Positions 32,631 through 40,279 of a stretch of 48,608 nt of DNA are shown here, one piece after another. The translations under genes and the position numbers were made by a program. Below the pieces are notes generated by a model. That model had not been told where the DNA came from. It saw only the letters and a program-made list of their open reading frames with translations, and searched no databases. Source of the DNA: an uncultured Eggerthellaceae bacterium. GTDB lineage: Bacteria > Actinomycetota > Coriobacteriia > Coriobacteriales > Eggerthellaceae. Where the stretch lies: NCBI GenBank assembly GCA_910580205.1, contig CAJTVP010000013.1:1-48608 (forward strand), read 5' to 3'. Numbering within the stretch: the first letter of the stretch is position 1; each line of letters starts with the position of its first letter.

Positions 32631-32658
32631 AAGGCCGTCCAGATGGGCGGCCTTTTTC
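32631..32658 (+). terminator. Terminator after tRNA-Val
   Basis: AAGGCCGTCC-AGAT-GGGCGGCCTT, a 10-bp stem with one G-U pair, followed by further Ts. It begins seven bases after the encoded CCA and ends shortly before the SD of the TSCPD gene. Confidence 0.75.
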
Positions 32659-32684
32659 CTGCACGGAGCGGAGGAGGGAGCGCC

Positions 32685-32930
32685 ATGGCGCGCGTTGAGT
32701 TCACACCCCGGGGCGTTTGCTCCAAGAAGATCGTCGTCGAGACGGAAGAGGGCGTCGTCAAAGACGTGCAGTTCACCGGCGGCTGCGACGGCAATCTGAA
32801 AGCCATCTCGAAGCTGGTGCGCGGCATGGCCGCCGAAGACGTGATCGAGCTTCTGGAGGGGAACACCTGCGGTCCGCGTTCCACCAGCTGCGCTGACCAG
32901 ATGACCAAAGCGATCAAAGAGACCCTCTGA
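32685..32930 (+). CDS. TSCPD-domain protein (TIGR03905 type)
   Basis: The 81-residue stand-alone TSCPD domain begins MARVEFTPRGVCSKKI, contains FTGGCDGNLKAISKLVRGM and ends around NTCGPRSTSCADQ, the motif that names the family. TSCPD modules are otherwise found at the C-terminus of class II ribonucleotide reductases and related proteins. The conserved cysteines suggest metal binding, but the role of the small form is not known. The SD GGAGGGAG supports ATG 32685; the frame is open upstream through tRNA-Val but is not coding there. It is followed by trpS after 55 bases. Confidence 0.88.
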   Translation: MARVEFTPRGVCSKKIVVETEEGVVKDVQFTGGCDGNLKAISKLVRGMAAEDVIELLEGNTCGPRSTSCADQMTKAIKETL

Positions 32931-32985
32931 ACCCTTCGCGCACTTGACGGCGCAGGGCGCACCCGACGGACAGAAAGGCGAGAGC

Positions 32986-34035
32986 ATGGCCAGCACGGAT
33001 ACGTTTTTGACGCAGAAGAAGATGAGCGACGAGGCGAAAGAGCGCCTTGAGAAGGACCCGTCCTCGTTCATCATGCTGACTGGCGACCGCCCGACAGGAC
33101 GCCTGCACCTGGGCCACTACTTCGGCACGCTGGTGAACCGCGTGAAGCTGCAAGACGCGGGCGTGCACACCAACGTCGTGATCGCGGACTACCAGGTCAT
33201 CACGGATCGCGACAGCACGGCGGAGATCCATGACAACGTGCTCAACATGGTGATCGATTATCTGGCCTGTGGGCTGGACCCTGAGAAGACCATGATCTTC
33301 ACGCACTCCTCCATCCCGCCGCTGAACCAGCTCATGTTGCCGTTCCTCTCGCTCGTGAGCGAAAGCGAGCTTCTGCGCAACCCCACGGTGAAAGCGGAGA
33401 AGGAAGCCAGCGGGCACGCGCTCACCGGGCTGCTTTTGACCTATCCCGTCCATCAAGCGTGCGACATCCTGTTCTGCAAGGGCAACATCGTGCCCGTGGG
33501 CAAAGATCAGCTGCCGCACATCGAGCTCACGCGCCAGGTCGCGCGCCGCTTCAACGAGCGGTTCGCCCCTGTGTTCCCGGAGCCGGTGGGCCTTCTGACC
33601 GAGGCGGTGGAGATCCCCGGCCTTGACGGGCGCAAGATGTCGAAATCCTACGGCAACGCCATCTCCCTTTCCGCCACGGCGGAGGAAACGGCGAAGCTCA
33701 TCAAGAAGTCCCAGACGGATTCCGAGCGCAAGATCACGTTCGACCCTGAGGGCCGTCCCGGCGTGAGCGCGCTTCTGACCACGGCGGCGCTGACCACGGG
33801 GCGCGCGGAAAAGGACATCGCGGATGAGATCGGGGATGCGGGCTGCGGCGCGCTCAAGGCCTACGTGACGGAATCAGTGAACGGGTATCTGGCGCCCATC
33901 CGCGAACGTCGGCGGGAGCTGGAGCGCGATCTCTCTTATATAGAAGACGTGCTGGCGGAGGGCAACCGCCGCGCGCTGGAGGTGGCCCAGGCCACGTTGG
34001 ACGAGGTCCGCGAAGCCATGGGGATGGTGTACTGA
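32986..34035 (+). CDS. trpS: Tryptophanyl-tRNA synthetase
   Basis: The 349-residue class Ic synthetase has the HIGH motif as HLGH in TGDRPTGRLHLGHYFG, the KMSKS loop in GRKMSKSYGN, and VGKDQLPHIELTR of the catalytic core. It activates tryptophan for tRNA-Trp. ATG 32986 is chosen because AAAGG precedes it at SD distance; an upstream in-frame start at 32944 lacks support. Its N-terminal extension (~35 residues before TGDRPTG) is somewhat longer than in E. coli. No trp-type attenuator is seen before it. Confidence 0.96.
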   Translation: MASTDTFLTQKKMSDEAKERLEKDPSSFIMLTGDRPTGRLHLGHYFGTLVNRVKLQDAGVHTNVVIADYQVITDRDSTAEIHDNVLNMVIDYLACGLDPEKTMIFTHSSIPPLNQLMLPFLSLVSESELLRNPTVKAEKEASGHALTGLLLTYPVHQACDILFCKGNIVPVGKDQLPHIELTRQVARRFNERFAPVFPEPVGLLTEAVEIPGLDGRKMSKSYGNAISLSATAEETAKLIKKSQTDSERKITFDPEGRPGVSALLTTAALTTGRAEKDIADEIGDAGCGALKAYVTESVNGYLAPIRERRRELERDLSYIEDVLAEGNRRALEVAQATLDEVREAMGMVY

Positions 34036-34187
34036 AGCCGGCTGCATCAGCCGCCATCCTGAAGCGCGGAGGCCATCCCCGCCAGGCGCCATCCGTCTCA
34101 TTCTGATGCATTCAACTTTCAGTTGCCGTTCCACCGCTTTTGGTGGTGCGAAGTCTTGCATTTCGCGCGCCCACGGCGGATTTTTGG

Positions 34188-34196
34188 TGCTATACT
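34188..34196 (+). promoter_or_regulatory. Extended -10 promoter for rpsA
   Basis: TGC-TATACT matches an extended -10 (TGn + TATAAT-like), which does not need a strong -35. It would give a ~140-base leader before rpsA. The 310-bp gap after trpS also holds a CGGCTG-CAT-CAGCCG hairpin right after trpS (34039-34053), and a CCTGCGA-AAAG-TCGCAGG hairpin (34204-34221) at the start of the leader. No further gene is seen apart from the 13-codon leader ORF. Confidence 0.5.
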
Positions 34197-34307
34197 TCGG
34201 AAGCCTGCGAAAAGTCGCAGGTGAGAAGACAATATAGGCCCTTGAGACATGCTGGTTTTACAGACCATTCGTCTGCGACCGCGCACGCGAACAAAGTATC
34301 ATCCGTC

Positions 34308-34349
34308 ATGAGCAAAGGGTCCCCGTACTGCGAAAGGGGTCCGTTTTGA
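34308..34349 (+). CDS. Possible 13-residue leader peptide overlapping the rpsA start
   Basis: ATG 34308 opens MSKGSPYCERGPF and ends with TGA at 34347-34349, overlapping the rpsA TTG start (34346-34348) as TTGA. Overlaps of this form usually couple translation. The rpsA SD (AAAGGGG) lies inside this reading frame and inside a GGTCCCC/GGGGTCC hairpin (34318-34342), which a translating ribosome would open. There is no strong SD for the leader itself, so its translation is unproven. Confidence 0.35.
   Translation: MSKGSPYCERGPF
34318..34342 (+). promoter_or_regulatory. Hairpin covering the rpsA ribosome binding site
   Basis: GGTCCCC (34318-34324) can pair with GGGGTCC (34336-34342), six pairs and one T-T mismatch, burying the GGGG of the SD. 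It is a candidate for translational control of S1, which is known to repress its own synthesis in other bacteria by different leader structures. Confidence 0.4.
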
Positions 34350-35623
34350 CTGAGATTCAAAACACTTCCGTCATCGAGTTCGACGATGTATCCGACGATC
34401 AGCTCAATGCCATGATCGACGGCACCCTCACTGATTTCGACGAGGGTGATCTGGTCGATGGCACGGTGGTGAAGCTTGAACGTGACGAGGTGCTCGTTGA
34501 CATCGGATTCAAGAGCGAAGGCGTCATCCCGTCCCGCGAGCTGTCCATCCGCAAGGACATCGATCCTTCTGAGATCGTGAACCTGGGCGACCAGATCGAA
34601 GCCCTCGTCCTTCAGAAGGAGGACAAGGACGGCCGCCTGATTCTCTCCAAGAAGCGCGCCGAGTACGAGCGCGCCTGGAATCGCGTCGAGGAGAAGTTCA
34701 AGGCGGGCGAGACGGTCACCGGCGAGGTCATCGAAGTGGTCAAGGGCGGCCTGATCATGGACATCGGGCTGCGCGGCTTCCTTCCGGCATCCCTGGTGGA
34801 CCTGCGCCGCGTGAAGGATCTGGACATGTATCTCAACACCGAGATCGAAGCTCGCGTGATCGAGATGGATCGCAACCGCAACAACGTCGTGCTGTCCCGC
34901 CGCGTGCTGCTTGAGGAGGGCCGCCGCGCCGAGCGCACGGAGATCCTCTCCAAGCTCTCCAAGGGCATGCGCCTCAAGGGCACCGTGTCCTCCATCGTGG
35001 ACTTCGGCGCATTCGTGGATCTGGGCGGCATCGATGGCCTGGTGCACATCTCGGAGCTCTCTTGGAACCATGTGAACCATCCCTCAGAGGTCGTCAAGGT
35101 GGGCGACGAGGTCGAAGTCGAGGTCCTGGATGTGGATCTGGACCGCGAGCGCATCTCCCTCGGTCTCAAGCAGACCACCGAAGATCCGTGGATCAAGCTG
35201 GTGGAGCAGTACCCGGTGGGCACCATCGTGGACGGCCATGTCACCAAGATCGTGCCGTTCGGCGCGTTCGTCGAGCTGGGTGACGCCGTTGAGGGCCTGG
35301 TGCACATCTCTGAGATGTCCCCGCGCCACATCGACACGCCGGCCCAGGTGGTCAAGCAGGGCGAAGACGTCAAGGTGAAGGTCATGGAGATCAACCCTGA
35401 GCGCCGCCGCATCAGCCTGTCCATGAAGGCCGCCGCTGAAGAGCTTGGCTTCGAGATCGAAGTGGACGAGAGCGTCGAGGCGCCGGAGCCCAAGCCCGCG
35501 AAGGCCAAGCCGGAAGAGGCTGAGGTCGTGGAAGTGGAAGACGTGGCGCCTGAGGCTGCGGAGTCCGATGACGCGGCTGAGGTCGAAGAGGCCATCATCG
35601 AAGACACGTCCGCGACTGAGTGA
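34346..35623 (+). CDS. rpsA: 30S ribosomal protein S1
   Basis: The 425-residue protein has four S1 RNA-binding repeats (begins around residues 36, 121, 208 and 293; for example GTVSSIVDFGAFVDLGGIDGLVHISELSW). A C-terminal tail of ~70 residues is very acidic and rich in Ala, Glu and Pro. S1 helps mRNA bind the small subunit; four repeats is the usual actinobacterial form, against six in E. coli. TTG 34346 is supported by AAAGGGG and by the family N-terminus with its acidic lead segment. It is followed after 25 bases by coaE. Confidence 0.96.
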   Translation: MTEIQNTSVIEFDDVSDDQLNAMIDGTLTDFDEGDLVDGTVVKLERDEVLVDIGFKSEGVIPSRELSIRKDIDPSEIVNLGDQIEALVLQKEDKDGRLILSKKRAEYERAWNRVEEKFKAGETVTGEVIEVVKGGLIMDIGLRGFLPASLVDLRRVKDLDMYLNTEIEARVIEMDRNRNNVVLSRRVLLEEGRRAERTEILSKLSKGMRLKGTVSSIVDFGAFVDLGGIDGLVHISELSWNHVNHPSEVVKVGDEVEVEVLDVDLDRERISLGLKQTTEDPWIKLVEQYPVGTIVDGHVTKIVPFGAFVELGDAVEGLVHISEMSPRHIDTPAQVVKQGEDVKVKVMEINPERRRISLSMKAAAEELGFEIEVDESVEAPEPKPAKAKPEEAEVVEVEDVAPEAAESDDAAEVEEAIIEDTSATE

Positions 35624-35648
35624 TCCAACGGGACAGGTGGGGGAAGCC

Positions 35649-36242
35649 ATGAAGAAGCTGTTCGTCATAGGCGGCATGGGCGCGGGCAAGTCAACGGCCA
35701 GCAAAGCGCTCACAGATCAAGGGCTTCCTCTCATAGACCTGGATGAAGTGGGCCATGACATCCTCAAGTGGGAGATCGTCAAGGAGGAGCTGGGCGAGAC
35801 GTTCGGCGAGGACATCTTCGACGAAGAGGGTGAAGTGATCCGCCCGAAGCTGGCGGCGAAAGCGTTCAAGACGCCCGCTGACACCCGCAAGCTCAACCGC
35901 ATCACCATGCCCCGCATCGAAGAGGCGTACACGGAGCGCATGAAAGAGCTGGAAGCGGAGGGTGCGGAGGCGGTGGTCGTCGAGTATTCGGCGTTCAAGA
36001 ACCGCGAAAGCTCTCTGGCCTATTCCGCTGACGTGGTCATCGCCGTGTTGGCGCCCACGGATGTGCGGATCCAGCGCGCCGTGGCATCCGGTTTCGATGA
36101 GGACGACGTGAGGCGTCGCATCGCGCGCCAGATCACCGATGCGGATCGCGTGGAAGCGGCGGATGTGGTGTTCAACAACAACTCCACGAAAGATGAGCTG
36201 TACAACAAAGTGCTCACCTGGTGGAACGGCTACAACGCTTGA
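35649..36242 (+). CDS. coaE: Dephospho-CoA kinase
   Basis: The 197-residue P-loop kinase catalyses the last step of coenzyme A synthesis, phosphorylating the 3'-OH of dephospho-CoA. Walker A GGMGAGKST is at residues 8-16; DLDEVGHDIL and the lid region RRRIARQITDADRVEAADVVFNN are typical. ATG 35649 follows a GGGGGAAG SD. The rpsA-coaE pairing is seen in other actinobacteria. A clear terminator follows. Confidence 0.94.
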   Translation: MKKLFVIGGMGAGKSTASKALTDQGLPLIDLDEVGHDILKWEIVKEELGETFGEDIFDEEGEVIRPKLAAKAFKTPADTRKLNRITMPRIEEAYTERMKELEAEGAEAVVVEYSAFKNRESSLAYSADVVIAVLAPTDVRIQRAVASGFDEDDVRRRIARQITDADRVEAADVVFNNNSTKDELYNKVLTWWNGYNA

Positions 36243-36264
36243 TCTTGGCCATGTTCAGAGACGG

Positions 36265-36300
36265 GACCCGGATGCTTCGCCGTCCGGGTCTTTTCTTTTT
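36265..36300 (+). terminator. Rho-independent terminator after coaE
   Basis: GACCCGGA-(10)-TCCGGGTC, an 8-bp stem, followed at once by TTTTCTTTTT. It ends the rpsA-coaE transcript and separates it from uvrB. Confidence 0.9.
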
Positions 36301-36350
36301 GGGTCCGCTGGTTCCGTGGAGTTCTGAAAAAGATGGGATTCTCAAAATAG

Positions 36351-36373
36351 CGAACGGGTGTACGGTGTATCAT
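36351..36373 (+). promoter_or_regulatory. LexA-like SOS box and -10 region of uvrB-recN
   Basis: CGAACGGGTGTACG (36351-36364) matches the Gram-positive/actinobacterial LexA pattern CGAAC-N4-GTTCG with one mismatch. TATCAT (36368-36373) follows directly as a likely -10, so LexA binding would block the promoter. The location before two DNA-repair genes supports the call. Confidence 0.6.
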
Positions 36374-36411
36374 AGGCTGATATCGATTCCACCCGTGGGA
36401 AAAGAGGATGC

Positions 36412-38541
36412 TTGTCAACGCATTTGAGGAACATCGAAGGCATGGAGATGGAGGGGAAGCTCCCAGAGGTCCGGCTCTCTGACACGCCATTCAAGGTCGT
36501 GGCCCCCTATGAGCCGTCAGGGGATCAACCCGAAGCCGTCAGCGCCTTGGCGAAAGGCGTGGAGGACGACCTGCGGTACCAGACGCTCCTTGGCGTCACG
36601 GGGTCGGGCAAGACCTTCACCATGGCCAAGGTGATAGAGAAGGTGCAGAAACCCACGTTGGTCATGGCGCCCAACAAGACGCTCGCGGCCCAGCTGGCAT
36701 CCGAGCTGAAGGAGTTCTTCCCAGACAACGCGGTCGTGTACTTCGTGAGCTACTATGACTACTACCAGCCGGAAGCCTACGTGCCCTCCTCAGACACCTT
36801 CATAGAGAAAGACGCTTCCATCAACGAGGAAGTGGAGAAGCTGCGCCACGCGGCCACCAGCGCGCTCCTCTCCCGTCGGGACGTCATCGTGGTGGCGTCG
36901 GTCAGCTGCATCTACGGCATCGGCAGCCCGCAGGATTACGCGGGCATGGCCGTGTTCGTGGACAAGCAGATCCCCCAGGACCGTGATGAGGTCATCTACG
37001 GCCTCATAGACATCCAGTATGACCGCAATGACTATGAGCTCTCCCGCGGCACGTTCCGCGTGCGGGGGGATTCGCTGGATGTGTTCCCGCCCTACGCGGA
37101 CAATCCGCTGCGGATAGACTTCTGGGGGGATGAGATCGAAGAGATCGCAGAGATCGACAACGTCACCGGAGAAGTGGTGAACACGTTCCAGGCGGTTCCC
37201 ATCTGGCCGGCTTCCCACTACGTGACCGCCCGCCCCAAGATGGACAGGGCGCTCCACACCATCCGGGAAGAGCTGAATGACCGTCTGCGCGAGTTCAACG
37301 AGGATGGGAAGCTCTTGGAAGCGCAACGCTTGGAGATGCGCACGAATTACGATCTTGAGATGCTGGAGACCATGGGCTTCTGTTCAGGGATCGAGAATTA
37401 CTCGCGCCACTTGGATGGCCGCGCTCCCGGTGAGCCGCCCTATACGCTCATAGACTACTTTCCCAAGGATTTCCTTTGCATCATAGATGAGAGCCATGTC
37501 ACGGTGCCGCAGATCCGCGGCATGCATGAGGGGGATCGCAGCCGCAAGGTCACGCTGGCGGAGCACGGATTCCGCCTGCCCTCCGCCCTTGACAACCGGC
37601 CGCTCCGGTTCGACGAGTTCGAGGAGCGCGTGCCGCAATTCATCTACGTGAGCGCCACGCCAGGGGATTACGAGGAGAAGGTCAGCCAGAAGACGGTCGA
37701 CCAGATCATCCGCCCCACGGGCCTTCTGGATCCGGAGATCATCGTGCGCACCTCGAAGAGCCAGATCGATGACATCATAGATGAGGCCAAAGAGCGCGCG
37801 GAGCGGGACGAGCGCGTGCTCATCACCACGCTCACCAAGAAGATGGCCGAAGACCTGACGGATCACCTTCTGGACCAAGGGGTCCGCGCCCGTTACATGC
37901 ATTCGGACATCGCCACGCTGGACCGCGTTGAGATCTTGCGGGATCTGCGCATGGGCCAGTTCGACGTGCTCGTGGGCATCAATCTTCTTCGAGAAGGGTT
38001 GGACCTTCCCGAAGTCAGCTTGGTCGCCATCCTGGATGCGGACAAAGAAGGGTTCCTGCGCAACCACCGCTCGCTCATCCAGACCATCGGGCGCGCGGCG
38101 CGCAACGTGTCGGGCCAGGTCATCATGTACGCTGATCGCGAAACGGATTCCATGAAACGCGCCATCCAAGAGACGCGCCGCCGTCGCAGCATCCAGATGG
38201 CCTACAACGAAGAGCATGGCATCAAGCCGGAGACCATCCGGAAGGCCATCAACGACATCATGGGCGCCATCACGGAAGATTCGATGGGCATCGATGCCGT
38301 GGAGATCAACAAGGAGCTCGCTGAGCTCTCCCGCGAAGAGGTCATGCGCATGATCGCTTCCATGGAAGAGGAGATGCAGGCGGCGTCCGCGGGCATGGAT
38401 TTCGAAGAGGCTGCCCGTCTGCGCGACCAGGTGGTATCTCTCCGCTCCACGTTCGATGGCACCACCAAGGAAGATGCGCTCTCGGAGCTGAGGAAGAGCG
38501 CGCGCAAAGGCTCTGCGTATGGAAGGCGGAAGAGACGTTGA
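36412..38541 (+). CDS. uvrB: Excinuclease ABC subunit B
   Basis: The 709-residue helicase-like damage-verification subunit of nucleotide excision repair has Walker A GVTGSGKT (61-68) and the beta-hairpin segment YYDYYQPEAYVP that clamps DNA. Helicase motifs include DESHVTVPQIRGM and INLLREGLDLPEVSLVAILDADKEGF. The C-terminal UVR motif (FEEAARLRDQV) binds UvrC. TTG 36412 is preceded by AAGAGGA; ATG 36442 and 36448 are in-frame alternatives that would shorten a non-conserved N-terminus. The stop overlaps the recN start (TTGA). Confidence 0.97.
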   Translation: MSTHLRNIEGMEMEGKLPEVRLSDTPFKVVAPYEPSGDQPEAVSALAKGVEDDLRYQTLLGVTGSGKTFTMAKVIEKVQKPTLVMAPNKTLAAQLASELKEFFPDNAVVYFVSYYDYYQPEAYVPSSDTFIEKDASINEEVEKLRHAATSALLSRRDVIVVASVSCIYGIGSPQDYAGMAVFVDKQIPQDRDEVIYGLIDIQYDRNDYELSRGTFRVRGDSLDVFPPYADNPLRIDFWGDEIEEIAEIDNVTGEVVNTFQAVPIWPASHYVTARPKMDRALHTIREELNDRLREFNEDGKLLEAQRLEMRTNYDLEMLETMGFCSGIENYSRHLDGRAPGEPPYTLIDYFPKDFLCIIDESHVTVPQIRGMHEGDRSRKVTLAEHGFRLPSALDNRPLRFDEFEERVPQFIYVSATPGDYEEKVSQKTVDQIIRPTGLLDPEIIVRTSKSQIDDIIDEAKERAERDERVLITTLTKKMAEDLTDHLLDQGVRARYMHSDIATLDRVEILRDLRMGQFDVLVGINLLREGLDLPEVSLVAILDADKEGFLRNHRSLIQTIGRAARNVSGQVIMYADRETDSMKRAIQETRRRRSIQMAYNEEHGIKPETIRKAINDIMGAITEDSMGIDAVEINKELAELSREEVMRMIASMEEEMQAASAGMDFEEAARLRDQVVSLRSTFDGTTKEDALSELRKSARKGSAYGRRKRR

Positions 38542-40199
38542 TAGATGAGATCTGCGTATCGGATATCGCTCTGATCCAAGAAGCATCCATCCAACCAGCA
38601 CCAGGGCTCACGGCCATCACGGGCGAAACAGGTGCGGGAAAAACGGCGCTTTTGCAAGCCTGCCGCTTGCTCTCAGGCCAGCGCGCGGACAAGACGTTCG
38701 TGCGCGAAGGGGAACCGGAGGCCAGCGTTTCCGGACGGTTCTTCCTGGCGGATGGTGAGGGAGAGCGCGGTTCTGAGGGCGCCTCCGCAGAGGACCAGGA
38801 GATCGTCGTCTCTCGTCGTCTCAGCGCCGATGGCCGCTCCCGCGTCAAGATAGACGGCCAGATCGCCAGCGTCACGGAGCTTTCTGAGAAGATCGCCCCT
38901 CTGATAGACCTCTGCAGCCAGCATGATCAACAAGCGCTCGTGTCCGTGAGCGCCCATCGCCAGCTGCTCGATCTGTTCGCAGGGGAAGAAGCGCGCGCGT
39001 TGAGGGATGCTTACGCATCCGCCTTCGCCGAAGCGAAGGGCGCCGCAGAGCATCTCGCCCAGGTCCAGGAGATGCGCGCGCAGTCAGATATCCGCGTGGA
39101 GGAGGCACGCTACATCCTGTCCCAGATAGAGCCGCTCAGCCCCTCGGCGGAAGATTTCGAGGAGCTCTCCGCTTTCGTGCGCCGCTCGGAGAACGCGGAG
39201 CTGTTGGCCCGCACCTCCACAGAGGCCTACGACGCGCTCTGCGCGGATGAGGGCGTGCTGGATGGGTTGAACGCCGCCATCGCCTCCCTTGAAGAAGGAG
39301 CGCGGTATGACGGCGCCCTCAACGAGCAGGCGGAATCCCTGCGCAACGCGACGTATCTCATAGAAGATGCAGCTCGCGAGGTGGTGCGGTATCGGGATGC
39401 CATAGATCTTGATCTTTCCACCCTCGAAGAGGCTCAGGCGCGCCTGTCGGCCTATCAAGGGCTCATCCGCCGCTATGGCCCTTCTCTGGAAGACGTCATC
39501 GCCAAGGGGGAAGAGGCGCAGCAGACCATCCGTCTCATGGAGGATGCGGAAGGCGTCGAAGCCCAAGCGCAAGCGGAGGTGCAGCAAGCCGAAGACCGCC
39601 TTGCAGAAGCAGCATCCGCGCTCCATGGGGCGTGGATGGATGCAGCCCCCAGTTTCGCTGGTGAGATCAATGGCGTGTTGGCGGACCTTGAGATGGGCAG
39701 CGCGTCCATCTCCTGCTCGGTCGAGATGCAGCCGCGCGATCAGTGGAGCGCGGCGGGAGCTGACAAAGTGGAGCTTTTGTTCCGCCCCTCAGCCACCATG
39801 AGCGAACGGCCTCTTGCGAAGGTGGCTTCTGGTGGTGAGCTCTCTCGCGTCATGCTCGCCATCCATGTGGTCATGGGAGAGGCAGATGCCACAGCCACTC
39901 TCATCTTCGACGAGATAGATGCCGGCGTGGGCGGCACGGTGGCGAACGCGCTGGCTGAGGTGCTCGCCCGTTTGGCGCGCACGCATCAGGTGATCGTCGT
40001 CACGCATCTGGCCCAGGTCGCCACGCGCGCCTCCCGTCACTATGTGGTCGCGAAGTCAGAGCAGGATGGCGTGGCATCCACGCGCATCCAAGCCGTCCAG
40101 GGGGATGCGCGCATCCATGAGATCGCTCGGATGCTCTCAGGGAATGCCAGCGAAGCGTCTCTTGCCCACGCGCGCGAGCTGCTGGAGACGTCTCATTGA
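38538..40199 (+). CDS. recN: DNA repair protein RecN
   Basis: The 553-residue SMC-like ATPase has Walker A GETGAGKT (29-36), CSQHDQQALVSVSAHRQLLDLF, a central coiled coil (~150-370), and the C-terminal signature KVASGGELSRVMLAIHVV with Walker B TLIFDEIDAGVGG. RecN gathers broken DNA ends for recombinational repair. TTG 38538 overlaps the uvrB stop by four bases, with GGAAG upstream, so the two genes are translationally coupled. Family placement is certain; the start codon is moderately sure. Confidence 0.96.
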   Translation: MIDEICVSDIALIQEASIQPAPGLTAITGETGAGKTALLQACRLLSGQRADKTFVREGEPEASVSGRFFLADGEGERGSEGASAEDQEIVVSRRLSADGRSRVKIDGQIASVTELSEKIAPLIDLCSQHDQQALVSVSAHRQLLDLFAGEEARALRDAYASAFAEAKGAAEHLAQVQEMRAQSDIRVEEARYILSQIEPLSPSAEDFEELSAFVRRSENAELLARTSTEAYDALCADEGVLDGLNAAIASLEEGARYDGALNEQAESLRNATYLIEDAAREVVRYRDAIDLDLSTLEEAQARLSAYQGLIRRYGPSLEDVIAKGEEAQQTIRLMEDAEGVEAQAQAEVQQAEDRLAEAASALHGAWMDAAPSFAGEINGVLADLEMGSASISCSVEMQPRDQWSAAGADKVELLFRPSATMSERPLAKVASGGELSRVMLAIHVVMGEADATATLIFDEIDAGVGGTVANALAEVLARLARTHQVIVVTHLAQVATRASRHYVVAKSEQDGVASTRIQAVQGDARIHEIARMLSGNASEASLAHARELLETSH

Positions 40200-40279
40200 T
40201 GAGAGAGGCCCTTCGCGGCCTGTGTATTTTCGTTGCGCCTCTTGAAAAAGACGCCGCTTTCCGGGATGATTTCAACGGT

